From contig NZ_JSWF01000033.1 of NCBI RefSeq assembly GCF_000797445.1, positions 107,183 to 171,182 of the forward strand: a stretch of 64,000 nucleotides of DNA, given 5' to 3'. Made by a program: the position numbers and the translations under genes. The stretch is from Lacinutrix jangbogonensis. GTDB taxonomy: Bacteria > Bacteroidota > Bacteroidia > Flavobacteriales > Flavobacteriaceae. The notes beneath the pieces were generated by a model. That model was given only the letters and a program-made list of their open reading frames with translations. It made no database searches and was not told the DNA's origin. Shown here one piece after another: positions 9,295 through 18,748 of this stretch (within the stretch, counting starts at the first letter, position 1; every line of letters starts with the position of its first letter).

Positions 9295-9894
9295 TTACTG
9301 TTTAATAAAAATACCAAACAATTCATTTCTATTAGGAATAGAGTTATAACACGTTTCGAAGGTTTTTATTTTAAAGTAAGGTTTTAAATAAGATAAATAT
9401 ACTGTTTTGTCTCCACCAAAAGGGCGCTTTTCCAAATCCTCGGTAAGCGGGAAATCAAACCATAAACCAACCAACTTACCATTTGTGTTTAGCAAATTAG
9501 CCATTTGTTTAGCATATGCTTTTCGAGTGTCTTCTAATGGTGGAAAAGAACAGAAAAAGGTTTGCTCGATAATGAGATCGTACTTAGAATTGTGAGTAAA
9601 GAAGTCTCCTTGAATTAATTGAGACTCTGGAAAAGTTGGATTTCTTTTTTTGAATGCTTCTAGAGGACTTTTTGAAATGTCCATAACATATACATTTTTA
9701 AATCCGTTATTATAAAGATATTCAGCTTCATAGGCATTCCCAGCACCCGGAATTAAAATCGTTAATTCTTTATCTTTTAACTGATCAAAATATGTTTTTA
9801 GAGGGGCAGAAGGATGGCCAATATCCCAACCTGTTCTTTCTTCTTTATAGCGTTGAGTCCAATAGTTTTTGGTTTCTAGATCTTCTGTTTTCAT
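9295..9894 (-). CDS. TPMT-family SAM-dependent methyltransferase
   Basis: A 199-residue cytoplasmic enzyme of the thiopurine S-methyltransferase-like family. The N-terminal YWTQRYKEERTGWDIG with Trp-Asp is the family hallmark, followed by the SAM-binding LTILIPGAGNAYEAEYL (GxGxG-like loop) and DLIIEQTFFCSFPP near the active site. Family members methylate small thiols, selenols or halides; the substrate here is not known. Divergent from the TrmH gene at 9978, sharing an 83-base intergenic region. The length fits the family. Confidence 0.85.
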   Translation of the reverse strand: MKTEDLETKNYWTQRYKEERTGWDIGHPSAPLKTYFDQLKDKELTILIPGAGNAYEAEYLYNNGFKNVYVMDISKSPLEAFKKRNPTFPESQLIQGDFFTHNSKYDLIIEQTFFCSFPPLEDTRKAYAKQMANLLNTNGKLVGLWFDFPLTEDLEKRPFGGDKTVYLSYLKPYFKIKTFETCYNSIPNRNELFGIFIKQ

Positions 9895-9965
9895 CTTTAA
9901 TTTTTATTAAAATTAAAGAATAAAGTCTTTTAAGACAAAATTATACCGAATAAACTTAACTTTTA

Positions 9966-9973
9966 TATTTTTG
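9966..9973 (+). promoter_or_regulatory. -7 promoter box for the TrmH-like gene
   Basis: TATTTTTG matches the Bacteroidetes -7 consensus TAnnTTTG. It ends only four bases before the ATG at 9978, so the transcript would be leaderless or nearly so. No clear -33 box is visible. Confidence 0.5.
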
Positions 9974-9977
9974 CAAA

Positions 9978-10436
9978 ATGATTGATAACTTCGAAAATGA
10001 ATATTTTGGAATCGGTATTCAAAATGGTAAAACACCAGAAAACCTTGGTGTACTTTGGCGCTCTGCACAAAATTTAGGCGCTAGTTTTATTTTTACCATT
10101 GGTAATCGCTATGCTAAGCAGGCTTGCGATACGCACAATGCTGTAAAGTCTATTCCTTATTTTCATTATGATAATTTCGAGGAATTCTATAAATATTTAC
10201 CAAAAGGAGCAAGATTAGTTGGTGTCGAATTAACTAATGAAGCTGTACACTTAGAAACCTTTAATCATCCAAGGCGTTGTGTTTATTTATTAGGGGCAGA
10301 GGATCATGGTTTGTCTAAAAAAGCCATCGAAAAATCGCATCATTTAGTGAAGTTTAAAAGTGAATTGAGTTTAAATGTTTCTGTTGCTGGAAGTATTGTG
10401 TTGTATGATAGAGGAATAAATAAACCAAGGTCGTAA
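9978..10436 (+). CDS. TrmH/SpoU-family RNA methyltransferase
   Basis: A 152-residue SPOUT-fold methyltransferase without an extra N-terminal RNA-binding domain. The three SpoU motifs are visible: NLGVLWRSAQNLGA (motif 1, Asn and Arg for RNA and catalysis), YLLGAEDHGLS (motif 2) and LNVSVAGSIVLYDR (motif 3, forming the SAM-binding knot). It would 2'-O-methylate a ribose in tRNA or rRNA; the site is not predictable. It is the first gene of a likely TrmH-era unit: era starts 26 bases later. Confidence 0.88.
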   Translation: MIDNFENEYFGIGIQNGKTPENLGVLWRSAQNLGASFIFTIGNRYAKQACDTHNAVKSIPYFHYDNFEEFYKYLPKGARLVGVELTNEAVHLETFNHPRRCVYLLGAEDHGLSKKAIEKSHHLVKFKSELSLNVSVAGSIVLYDRGINKPRS

Positions 10437-10462
10437 CTTTGCAGTCTGTAAAACAGAATATA

Positions 10463-11344
10463 ATGAGTCATAAAGCAGGTTTTGTAAATATTATTGGTAA
10501 TCCTAATGTTGGGAAATCGACATTGATGAATGCCTTTGTGGGTGAAAAATTATCAATAATCACATCCAAAGCACAAACTACGAGGCATCGTATTTTAGGG
10601 ATTGTAAATGGTGAAGATTTTCAAGTTGTATTAAGTGATACACCAGGGATTATTAAGCCAGCTTACGAGTTGCAAGCTTCTATGATGGATTTTGTGAAAT
10701 CGGCTTTTGATGATGCCGATTTGCTTATTTATATGGTTGAAATAGGTGAAAAAGAATTAAAAGACGAATCCTTTTTTAATAAAATCACTAGTGCCAAAAT
10801 TCCTGTTTTATTGTTATTGAATAAAATAGATCAATCCGATCAAACGCAGTTAGAAGAACAAGTGCAATTGTGGGCAGAAAAAGTTCCAAATGCCGAAATT
10901 ATTGCTATTTCTGCTCTAGAAGGATTTAATGTAAAAGAAGTATTCGATAGAATTATAGAATTGCTTCCAGAATCTCCACCTTATTACCCAAAAGATCAAC
11001 TAACAGATAAGCCAGAGCGTTTTTTTATTAACGAAACCATTCGCGAAAAAATATTAATTCATTACAAAAAGGAAATTCCATACGCAGTAGAAATAGATAC
11101 TGAAGAGTTTTTTGAAGAAGAAAAAATTATTAGAATTCGTTCTGTTATTATGGTAGAACGCGAGACGCAAAAAGGAATTATTATTGGTCATAAAGGAAGT
11201 GCTTTAAAACGTGTTGGTATTGAAGCTAGAAAGGATTTAGAAAAGTTCTTTGGAAAACAAATTCATTTAGAGCTTTATGTGAAAGTGAATAAAAATTGGA
11301 GAAGTAATCAAAGACAATTAAAGCGTTTTGGCTATAACCAATAA
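10463..11344 (+). CDS. era: GTPase Era
   Basis: Era is a GTPase for 16S rRNA maturation and 30S assembly. The protein (293 residues from this start) has GNPNVGKSTL (P-loop), TTRHRI (switch I), DTPG (G3), NKID (G4) and ISALEG (G5), then a C-terminal KH domain with GIIIGHKGSALKRVG. The open frame extends upstream to a TTG at 10439, but the ATG at 10463 gives MSHKAGFVNIIGNP, the usual family start, so it is preferred. Ends directly next to the convergent gene at 11345. Confidence 0.95.
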   Translation: MSHKAGFVNIIGNPNVGKSTLMNAFVGEKLSIITSKAQTTRHRILGIVNGEDFQVVLSDTPGIIKPAYELQASMMDFVKSAFDDADLLIYMVEIGEKELKDESFFNKITSAKIPVLLLLNKIDQSDQTQLEEQVQLWAEKVPNAEIIAISALEGFNVKEVFDRIIELLPESPPYYPKDQLTDKPERFFINETIREKILIHYKKEIPYAVEIDTEEFFEEEKIIRIRSVIMVERETQKGIIIGHKGSALKRVGIEARKDLEKFFGKQIHLELYVKVNKNWRSNQRQLKRFGYNQ

Positions 11345-11866
11345 CTAATTATGTTCTGCGTGAATATCTTGACTTCTTAAAATATCTCGCATAAAATGAT
11401 GCAGTTCATGCATTTGGTCTGTTCCCGTTTTTTTGCCAATTCTTCCACCAAAATACAGGACAAGCCATACTATTGCCATTAAACAGACTAGAAATAGTTG
11501 CGTAGCATAATTTGTATCTAAAGACCAATTAGTATAGGCCCAAACACCAAAACCAAAAAACAAGCCAATAACTACAAAGTGTAAAAACATAAATAGTGTC
11601 CAAACGGTTGGGTTAGGGCCAAACAAACCATAAAGAGTACTCTTATTTATAGTTTGATTTTTGTTAATTTCTATATGTAATTGAGGTGACCAAAAGTGTT
11701 GCTTCGCTTTTGGTATTTTAATAAAAACATGATCATCTACTCGTGAAACTATAAAATTACTTTGTGTGTTTTTTGTGTCCTCAAAAAGATTTAGAAGCGT
11801 TTCATTATCCTCATTAATATCAAATTTAAAACGTGGTCTTAATATTATTTCGTTGGTTAAAGGCAT
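11345..11866 (-). CDS. conserved hypothetical membrane protein
   Basis: A 173-residue protein with a soluble N-terminal part (about residues 1-88, beta-rich) and two transmembrane segments at about 90-112 (TVWTLFMFLHFVVIGLFFGF) and 122-142. The His-rich tail HELHHFMRDIL and HAEHN lies in the cytoplasm if the N-terminus does. I do not recognise a named family. It sits between era and der in convergent orientation to era, with no gap between the stop codons. Confidence 0.7.
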   Translation of the reverse strand: MPLTNEIILRPRFKFDINEDNETLLNLFEDTKNTQSNFIVSRVDDHVFIKIPKAKQHFWSPQLHIEINKNQTINKSTLYGLFGPNPTVWTLFMFLHFVVIGLFFGFGVWAYTNWSLDTNYATQLFLVCLMAIVWLVLYFGGRIGKKTGTDQMHELHHFMRDILRSQDIHAEHN

Positions 11867-12056
11867 TTTTATTGTTTTAAAATTTTAATTTACATTTTTT
11901 TCTTTGAATTCTTTTATAAATTTAGGTTTGAAGCGAATATTATCTTTTTTTGAGTTGTATGCTATCAATACACCAGGTGTAAAAGACAAATAAAGGATTC
12001 AAAATAGCATTTTTTGGAGGGAATTAAAAAAAATAAACGAGTTCTATAATAAACAC

Positions 12057-12064
12057 TACCTTTG
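12057..12064 (+). promoter_or_regulatory. -7 promoter box for der
   Basis: TACCTTTG matches TAnnTTTG and is followed by GCA, the common context in this phylum. Expected start of transcription is near 12070, giving a leader of about 35 bases before the der ATG at 12106. No good -33 box at the right spacing. Confidence 0.55.
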
Positions 12065-12105
12065 CACGCGCTTACAGGATATGTAATGCAGATAAAACAC
12101 AAGAT

Positions 12106-13413
12106 ATGAGTAATATAGTAGCTATTGTAGGAAGACCAAATGTTGGAAAATCAACATTTTTTAATCGTTTAATTCAACGTCGTGAAGCCATTGTCGATGC
12201 CGTAAGTGGTGTTACAAGAGATCGTCATTACGGAAAAAGTGACTGGAATGGTAAGGAGTTCTCCTTAATCGATACAGGTGGATATGTAAAAGGAAGTGAC
12301 GATATTTTTGAAGCCGAAATTGATAAGCAAGTAGAATTAGCTATCGATGAAGCAGATGCTATCATTTTTATGGTAGATGTCGAAGATGGAATTACAGGAA
12401 TGGATGAGGATGTTGCAACATTACTTCGTAAAGTTACAAAGCCAGTGTTTTTAGTTGTAAATAAAGTAGATAATGGAAAACGTGCCGAAGATGCTGTAGA
12501 ATTCTATAGTTTAGGTTTGGGAGATTATTTTACTGTTGCAAGTATTAACGGAAGTGGAACAGGAGATTTATTAGATGCCTTAGTTGAAGCTTTACCAGAA
12601 AAAGAACAAGAGGAAGAACAAGACGAATTACCAAGATTTGCAGTGGTTGGTAGACCAAATGCTGGAAAATCATCTTTTATTAATGCCTTAATTGGAGAAG
12701 ATAGATATATAGTTACAGATATTGCAGGTACAACACGAGATTCTATAGATACCAAGTATAATCGTTTTGGTTTCGATTTCAATTTAGTAGATACTGCAGG
12801 AATTAGAAAAAAATCTAAAGTAAAAGAAGATTTAGAATTCTATTCTGTAATGCGAAGTGTTCGTGCTATAGAACATGCAGATGTATGTTTAATAGTCGTA
12901 GATGCTAATAGAGGTTTCGATGGACAAGTGCAAAATATCTTTTGGTTAGCCCAAAGAAATAGAAAAGGGATTGTAATTTTAGTTAATAAATGGGACTTAG
13001 TAGAAAAAGACCATAAAACAACCATTGCTTTCGAGAAACATATTCGCCAACAATGCGAACCCTTTACAGATGTGCCAATTGTATTTATTTCAGCTTTAAC
13101 AAAACAGCGTATTTATAAAGCCATTGAAACGGCAGTTGATGTTTATAAAAACAGAACAAAGAAAATTAAAACAAGTGTCTTAAACGATACCTTCTTGCCG
13201 ATAATTGAAAATTATCCACCACCAGCTTACAAAGGTAAATTTGTGAAAATTAAATACATTATGCAATTACCAACAGCACAACCGCAATTTGCGTTTTTCT
13301 GTAATTTACCGCAATATGTACGTGAGCCTTATAAACGTTTTTTAGAAAACAAATTACGAGATATATTCGATTTTAAAGGTGTTCCAGTTAGCGTTTACAT
13401 GCGCAAGAAGTAA
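12106..13413 (+). CDS. der: GTPase Der (EngA)
   Basis: Der is the double GTPase needed for 50S ribosome assembly. The 435-residue protein has two G domains: the first with [19 protein letters not shown] and NKVDN, the second (from about residue 180) with [31 protein letters not shown] and NKWDL, followed by the C-terminal KH-like domain ending in VYMRKK. Length and order are normal. It has its own promoter box and a strong terminator at 13490-13532, so it is probably monocistronic. Confidence 0.97.
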   Translation: MSNIVAIVGRPNVGKSTFFNRLIQRREAIVDAVSGVTRDRHYGKSDWNGKEFSLIDTGGYVKGSDDIFEAEIDKQVELAIDEADAIIFMVDVEDGITGMDEDVATLLRKVTKPVFLVVNKVDNGKRAEDAVEFYSLGLGDYFTVASINGSGTGDLLDALVEALPEKEQEEEQDELPRFAVVGRPNAGKSSFINALIGEDRYIVTDIAGTTRDSIDTKYNRFGFDFNLVDTAGIRKKSKVKEDLEFYSVMRSVRAIEHADVCLIVVDANRGFDGQVQNIFWLAQRNRKGIVILVNKWDLVEKDHKTTIAFEKHIRQQCEPFTDVPIVFISALTKQRIYKAIETAVDVYKNRTKKIKTSVLNDTFLPIIENYPPPAYKGKFVKIKYIMQLPTAQPQFAFFCNLPQYVREPYKRFLENKLRDIFDFKGVPVSVYMRKK

Positions 13414-13489
13414 GTTTTAAAAAAAGTTTATTTTATTTAGAATTGTTTTTTTTACTGTAATTATTAGCATTAGAAAACGATACAATACA

Positions 13490-13532
13490 AATCCAATCTT
13501 TAGGTTACAACCTGTTTGATTGGATTTTTTTT
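13490..13532 (+). terminator. intrinsic terminator after der
   Basis: AATCCAATC (13490-13498) pairs with GATTGGATT (13518-13526), followed by a T-run to 13532. The loop holds a second small hairpin AGGTT-AC-AACCT (13502-13513), so the element is a two-part stem. It lies 77 bases after the der stop. Confidence 0.8.
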
Positions 13533-13645
13533 ATATAAATGTTAAAATAGCACTAAACAAACACTACATAAGCACAACATTAGCTTTACAGCTATTTTAA
13601 AATAAAAAACTAAGGTATATTTACTATCCTTACTTTATACTAAAA

Positions 13646-16084
13646 ATGAATATTAAAATAAAATTAGCATATATTTTTATTATTGTAAACACGTTTTGTG
13701 GATTCTCTCAAGACAATCCACCATCAATTACGGCTATTGGAAGCCAAGGGTATTGTCCTGATGTACCTTTAAGTATTGTGACTTCAGTTTCAATTACAGA
13801 TCCAGATTTCGGGGATAATACTTTAGATATTATTACAATTCAAATATCAGAAGGGTATTCTCAAGGAGAAGATTTACTCATCTTAACAGGAGCTCATCCG
13901 TCTGTAACATCTACTTGGTCTCCCAATCTCGGTGTTTTATCCTTAACTGGGCCAGCCAGTTTTACGGAATTTGAAAATGCAATACAAAGTGTTCAATATC
14001 AAACAACTCAAACTTACTTTACTGAAGATAAGTTTTTTTCTATAAATATAGGTAGTGCTAATTACTTACCATCTACAGACCATTATTATCTTTATGTTCC
14101 AGATTTGGGGATTACTTGGACACAAGCAGCGTCTGAAGCAGCTAGTCAAACCTTTTTTGGTTTGCAAGGCTATTTGGGAACCATAACAACTCCCGAAGAA
14201 TCTCAATTAGCAGGAGAACAAAGTCCAGGCGCAGGATGGATAGGAGCAACAGATTCAGAAACAGAAGGAACTTGGAAATGGGTTACTGGACCAGAAGCAG
14301 GAACCGTATTTTGGATAGGAACCTTTAATGGGAATCCACAAAACGGTGCCTTTAGTTTTTGGAATACTAACGAACCCAATAATTTTAATGGAAACGAAGA
14401 TTATGCGCATATTACAGATCCAAGTATTGGTCAGTTAGGCTCATGGAATGATTTGCCTGTAGGAGGAGATGGAGGTCCGTCAGATCCCTATCATCCTAAA
14501 GGGTATTTGGTAGAGTTTGGAGGTATGCCGGGAGATCCTATAATTAATTTATCTACAAGTACTTCAATAGTAACCCCAAGAATTACGCAAGTTAACGATG
14601 TCACTTTTTGCGAAAATGAGGCTATTTCTGTTACTGTGAATTCGAATACAGATTCAGTTTTATGGTACAATTCTATAACTTCAACAACTCCAATTTTTAA
14701 CGGGTTTACATTTAATCCATCTATAACATCAACTACAAACTATTGGATAACTCCCGTGTTTTTAGGGTGCAATACTGGAGAGAAAACTCAAATTACAGTA
14801 ACAGTGAATTCAGAACCAATCGCTAATAATTTATCATTAATTGTTTGCGAAGATGATCTTATTTACGATGGAGTACAAATATTTGATTTAAATAACGAAA
14901 TTAATAATATTACCGATGGTTCTTCAGCAAACCTATCTGTAGTGTTTTATAGCGATGTAAGTTTAACCAATAGTATAAATGGTGATGATTACAGTAATAC
15001 ATCTAATCCACAAACGGTTTTTGTATTAGTAACAAATACCGCAACGGGCTGTACTAATGTTTCTTCAGTTGTTTTAGAGGTCAGTACAGCTATTTTAAAT
15101 AATGCGACTTTAAGCAGCTGTGATAATAGCGGAAATCAAGGTTTTGCTACTTTTAATCTTTTAGATGCAAGTAGTCAAATACTTTTAGGCTTTCCTCAAG
15201 ACATTGATTTGGCATTCTATGAAACTCTTGAAGATGTTTCTCTTGAAACAAATCAGCTAGATAACCAGTTTACCAACACTATTTCTTTATCACAGATTAT
15301 ATACGTAATAGGAAATCTAAATGGGGTCTGTTATGGTGCAGCAGAAATAGAATTATTTGTTATTGATGTTCCAGAAGTGCTTTCTGATACTGAAATTTAT
15401 TATTGTTTAAACGGGTTTCCCAACACTTTAGATTTATCAAGTGGTCTTATTGGGAATCAAAGTGGTTTTCTATTTAATTGGTTAACTGGAGAAACTTCAG
15501 AAAGTATAAGTATTAATGAAACCGGTGTGTATACCGTTACTATTACAGATAGCGGGACTAATTGTTCAGTAACAAGAAACATAACTGTTTTACCATCTAA
15601 TATCGCTACCATTGACACCGTAATAGTGGCAGATAACTCGCAAAATAACACAATATCAATTACAGTAACAGGAGAAGGACAGTATGAATTTTCTCTAGAT
15701 AATAGTAATGGGCCTTATCAAGATAATGGCTTCTTTACAAATGTTTTAATAGGAGCACATACCGTTTATATTAGAGATGTTTTAAATAATTGTGGAGTAA
15801 CGGAACAAGAAGTTTCGGTTATTGGTTATCCTAATTATTTTACCCCAAATGGAGATAACATTAATGAAACATGGAATATTAAAGGACTTTCAGATAATTT
15901 TAATGGTGTCTTTAATGTTACTATTTACAATAGATTTGGTAAGATTTTATATTCTATTAAAAATAAAGATGATGCTTGGGATGGCACATTTAATGGTGTA
16001 GAATTACCAGCTTCTGATTATTGGTTTACTGTCTTTTTAGATAGAGGGAAGAATTTTAGTGGCCATTTTACGTTAAAGCGTTAG
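13646..16084 (+). CDS. secreted C-type lectin protein, T9SS type B sorting domain
   Basis: An 812-residue exported protein. Residues 1-21 are a signal peptide ending CGFSQ. A cadherin-like first part is followed at about 150-290 by a C-type lectin fold: WTQAASEAA, GYLGTITTPEE, GWIGATDSETEGTWKWVTG, FWNTNEPNNFNGNEDYAHI and GSWNDLP, with the EPN carbohydrate/calcium motif present. Ig-like and gliding-type repeats follow. The last about 85 residues (YPNYFTPNGDNINETWNI ... GHFTLKR) are the gliding-motility-associated C-terminal domain used as a type B signal by the type IX secretion system. It is probably a surface adhesin or sugar-binding protein. Monocistronic. Confidence 0.9.
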   Translation: MNIKIKLAYIFIIVNTFCGFSQDNPPSITAIGSQGYCPDVPLSIVTSVSITDPDFGDNTLDIITIQISEGYSQGEDLLILTGAHPSVTSTWSPNLGVLSLTGPASFTEFENAIQSVQYQTTQTYFTEDKFFSINIGSANYLPSTDHYYLYVPDLGITWTQAASEAASQTFFGLQGYLGTITTPEESQLAGEQSPGAGWIGATDSETEGTWKWVTGPEAGTVFWIGTFNGNPQNGAFSFWNTNEPNNFNGNEDYAHITDPSIGQLGSWNDLPVGGDGGPSDPYHPKGYLVEFGGMPGDPIINLSTSTSIVTPRITQVNDVTFCENEAISVTVNSNTDSVLWYNSITSTTPIFNGFTFNPSITSTTNYWITPVFLGCNTGEKTQITVTVNSEPIANNLSLIVCEDDLIYDGVQIFDLNNEINNITDGSSANLSVVFYSDVSLTNSINGDDYSNTSNPQTVFVLVTNTATGCTNVSSVVLEVSTAILNNATLSSCDNSGNQGFATFNLLDASSQILLGFPQDIDLAFYETLEDVSLETNQLDNQFTNTISLSQIIYVIGNLNGVCYGAAEIELFVIDVPEVLSDTEIYYCLNGFPNTLDLSSGLIGNQSGFLFNWLTGETSESISINETGVYTVTITDSGTNCSVTRNITVLPSNIATIDTVIVADNSQNNTISITVTGEGQYEFSLDNSNGPYQDNGFFTNVLIGAHTVYIRDVLNNCGVTEQEVSVIGYPNYFTPNGDNINETWNIKGLSDNFNGVFNVTIYNRFGKILYSIKNKDDAWDGTFNGVELPASDYWFTVFLDRGKNFSGHFTLKR

Positions 16085-16204
16085 ACACTTATAGCAATAC
16101 ACAATTGGCAAAGTACAGTACAAAACAATATTTAATTTTTAGTTATATCGGGAAATTTAAGGGTCTGGATTTCTAAAGTGGAAACAGATGTTTGTTTTTA
16201 TTAA

Positions 16205-16678
16205 TTAATGCCACTTCACAATAATAGAATCTAAACCAATAGATATGCCTTCAAAATAATGGCTGTTTTTAAATTGTGGTAAAATGGTGTTTTCAATAAT
16301 AGTTTTAGCAAAAGAATCTGTAATAATTCTCTGCGTGCCAGTTCCAGTGGCGATTGCTATTTTTCTATCTAACCTAGAAATTAAAATTAAAAGGCCATTA
16401 TTCTTCTCTTTTGTGCCAACACCAAGATTGTTAGCGAGGTTTTTAGCATGATTTTGAATGGCTTCATTATTAGGGATAGAGTCTATAGTGTAAACACAGA
16501 TTTGATTAGTACTGCGTTTTTCGTAATTAATAATTTTTTCTGAAAGTTTTTGTTCTTCAGCCTCAGAAAATAAATCACTATAATCTTGAACTACTTTATT
16601 ATAAATTAGAGTACTGGAGGTTTCTTTCTTACAAGAAATTAGTACTAAAACACTAAAAATAAGAATGAGGTCTTTCAT
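16205..16678 (-). CDS. TPM-domain lipoprotein
   Basis: A 157-residue protein with a lipoprotein signal (VLVLISCKKE, Cys at about 16) and one TPM domain (TLP18.3/Psb32/MOLO-1 family): QDYSDLFSEAEEQKLSEKI, NQICVYTIDS, NNGLLILISRLDRKIAIATG and TDSFAKTIIENTILPQFK. TPM domains in bacteria are often encoded next to LemA, as here, and may act in the envelope; their biochemical role is not settled. It is the last of three TPM genes on this strand, 110 bases after the frameshifted one, and lacks the C-terminal membrane segment and Gly-rich tail of that one. Confidence 0.85.
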   Translation of the reverse strand: MKDLILIFSVLVLISCKKETSSTLIYNKVVQDYSDLFSEAEEQKLSEKIINYEKRSTNQICVYTIDSIPNNEAIQNHAKNLANNLGVGTKEKNNGLLILISRLDRKIAIATGTGTQRIITDSFAKTIIENTILPQFKNSHYFEGISIGLDSIIVKWH

Positions 16679-16787
16679 TTTAAAAATAATTTAAATCAAT
16701 AAGAGGTAAAGAGTAGGCCGCTAAGTTAAATAAGTAAACACATTAGAGTAGTACTGCAAACAGAAGACTAAATGCTTCCTACTAGGT

Positions 16788-17674
16788 CTACCATCCGCCA
16801 GAAGCACCACCTCCGCCAAAGCCACCGCCACCAAAACCGCCACCAAAGCCACCTCCGCTAGAAGCACCTCCTCCGCTGCCAAATCCTCCTCCAAAGCCTC
16901 CAGAACCACTTCTGTAGCCTCCACGGCCAGAGTTGCTTAGTATAATAGCTTCAAGGATATCTCGTGGTGTATTTCGGTTATCAAAACCACTTCCATTATT
17001 GTTTCCGCCTCGTCTGTTTTTAGAAATTGAAATTAGAATAATAATAAAAACTATAAATAGAAAGAAAATAACACCAAAAGGAAAACCACCTTCGCTAGAT
17101 TGTCTTGTGCCTTGGTATTCTCCTTGCATGACTTCAAAAATAGCATCTGCGCCACGATTAAGTCCACCATAATAATCGTTTTTTTGAAATATGGAATGAT
17201 GTCTCGTTCAATAATACGTCGCGACATGGCATCTGTCATTAAATGCTCGGTACCATAACCAGTGCTAATACTAATTTTTCTATCGTCTCGAGCAAGTAAT
17301 ATAAAAATACCATTGTCTTTATCTTGGTCTCCAATACCCCATTCTTCAGCCCATTGTGCACCTAAATAGTTGATGTATTCTCCATTTGTAGACGGTATTA
17401 TTGCAACTACTATTTGGGTTGAAGTGGTATCAGAATATTTTATAAGTTTTTGTTCTAAAGCTGTTTTTTGACCTGATTCAAGTAAGTCTATGTAATCATA
17501 AACGCTAGTTTGTTCTCCATTTGCTTTAGAAGGAACATCTGGAATTTTATATTGTCCAAAAGAAAAATGACTGCTAAATAAAATGAACACAATTAACAAG
17601 CGCTGTAAGCTGTACTTGAGTTTAATGTTTGAGTATTGTTTACTGAAGATTAAAGACTGCTGACTTAATTTCAT
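16788..17674 (-). pseudogene. TPM-domain protein with Gly-rich tail, single-base frameshift
   Basis: Two overlapping frames together make one normal protein. From 17674 comes a signal-anchor, the TPM domain (IPDVPSKANGEQTSVYDYID, DNGIFILLARDDRKISISTG, DAMSRRIIERDIIPYFKK). After IPYFKK the run of seven A on the coding strand (17179-17185) is one base short: eight A would give KKNDYYGGLNRGADAIFEVM and join the second frame, which has a membrane segment (FGVIFFLFIVFIIILI) and a Gly-rich tail ending GGGASGGW at 16788. As written, translation ends at 17051. This is a fresh mutation, a sequencing error in a homopolymer, or a slippage-expressed gene. Lies between TPM genes, overlapping the upstream one by 4 bases. 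Confidence 0.75.
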
Positions 17675-18111
17675 CCTTTAGAAATGGTGTTACTGAGCTC
17701 GTTTCTATCATTTTTAGAAATAGGGAAATGTGATTTTAATTGCTGTCCAGCAAGAAGAACACCATCTACCAAAGCTTGTTTACGGTTTCCGTTTTTAAGA
17801 TGATTTTGTATTGTTTCTTTCGTGGTGTCCCAAAAAGAATTAGAAACAACAGCGTCGATGCCTTTGTCTCCATAAATAGCAAAAGCTTTATCGTTTGTAG
17901 CTATATAGATAAGTACAGCATTGTGTAATTCGGTATTCTGCATGTTTAGAATAGAAAATACTTCTAAAGCTCGCGTTTCTATATTGCCTTTAGAGGTGGT
18001 TTCGATATGTACTCTTATTTCACCAGAAGTTTGTTGTTCTGCTTTACAAATGGCAGCAACAACTTCTTGTTCTTCTACGGTCGTTAGAAATGATTCAACA
18101 GAATTTTGCAT
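17671..18111 (-). CDS. cytoplasmic TPM-domain protein
   Basis: A 146-residue TPM-domain protein without a signal peptide: VEEQEVVAAICKAEQQTSGE and IRVHIETTS at the start, then AVLIYIATNDKAFAIYGDKG and a C-terminal helix with LKSHFPISKNDRNEL. TPM paralogues in this arrangement (LemA, small TPM, large TPM) are common in Bacteroidetes. Start and stop codons overlap with the downstream TPM gene by 4 bases (ATGA type), and lemA ends 3 bases upstream, so they are co-transcribed and probably translationally coupled. Function is unknown beyond an envelope association of the family. Confidence 0.85.
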   Translation of the reverse strand: MQNSVESFLTTVEEQEVVAAICKAEQQTSGEIRVHIETTSKGNIETRALEVFSILNMQNTELHNAVLIYIATNDKAFAIYGDKGIDAVVSNSFWDTTKETIQNHLKNGNRKQALVDGVLLAGQQLKSHFPISKNDRNELSNTISKG

Positions 18112-18114
18112 AGA

Positions 18115-18711
18115 CTAAAATTCTACTTTTGTAGCATTTTCACTTCCTGGTGCAGATTTAAACAACGCTAGTGCGTTTTTGTTGATGTAGTTAGCAACAA
18201 AGCTAGTTGGAAATTTAGCAATATAGATATTGTAAGCTCCGGCTAAACCATTAAATTTATTTCGCTCTACGTTAATTCTGTTTTCTGTACCTTCTAATTG
18301 ACTTTGTAGTTCTAAAAAGTTTTTATCAGCTTTTAATTCAGGATAGCGCTCTACAGAAACTAATAATCTAGATAAAGCACCACTAAGACCTTGTTGAGCT
18401 TGTTGAAACTTAGCCATGCTTTCTGGAGTAAGTGCATCTTTGTCAATATTTATTGTTGGTTTAGTAGCTTCGGCTCTTGCTTTTATTACAGCTTCTAATG
18501 TTTCTTTTTCATGATCTGCATATCCTTTTACAGTGGCAACAAGATTAGGTATCAAGTCTGATCTTCGTTGATAAGAACTCTCTACGTTAGCCCATTGTGC
18601 TTGTGCTAAACCTTCTTTTTCAATGATTTCGTTATTAATTCCTATTCCCCATTTAAAGATTGCGAAAATTATTAATCCAATAACAATCACTGGTATTAGC
18701 CATTTTTTCAT
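18115..18711 (-). CDS. lemA: LemA family protein
   Basis: A 198-residue LemA protein: a single N-terminal membrane anchor (KKWLIPVIVIGLIIFAIFKW) followed by the helical LemA domain with QAQWANVESSYQRRSDLIPN, LVATVKGYADHE and ELKADKNFLELQSQLEGTEN, the family signature. The frame is open further upstream to 18759, overlapping the MerR gene, but the ATG at 18711 gives MKKWLIP, the usual start. LemA is an envelope protein of unclear role, often paired with TPM proteins, as here. Confidence 0.9.
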   Translation of the reverse strand: MKKWLIPVIVIGLIIFAIFKWGIGINNEIIEKEGLAQAQWANVESSYQRRSDLIPNLVATVKGYADHEKETLEAVIKARAEATKPTINIDKDALTPESMAKFQQAQQGLSGALSRLLVSVERYPELKADKNFLELQSQLEGTENRINVERNKFNGLAGAYNIYIAKFPTSFVANYINKNALALFKSAPGSENATKVEF

Positions 18712-18748
18712 AATATTAGGTTTTTTAGCTGTGTTTTGTGCTAGTGCT

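Noticed and set aside
10439..10462. TTG start for Era
   Set aside because: It overlaps the end region of the TrmH gene and adds eight residues not typical of Era; the ATG at 10463 is the better start.
16721..16924. Ala/Val/Glu-rich reverse ORF in the TPM tail
   Set aside because: It is a frame shadow of the Gly-rich tail (GGN codons read out of frame).
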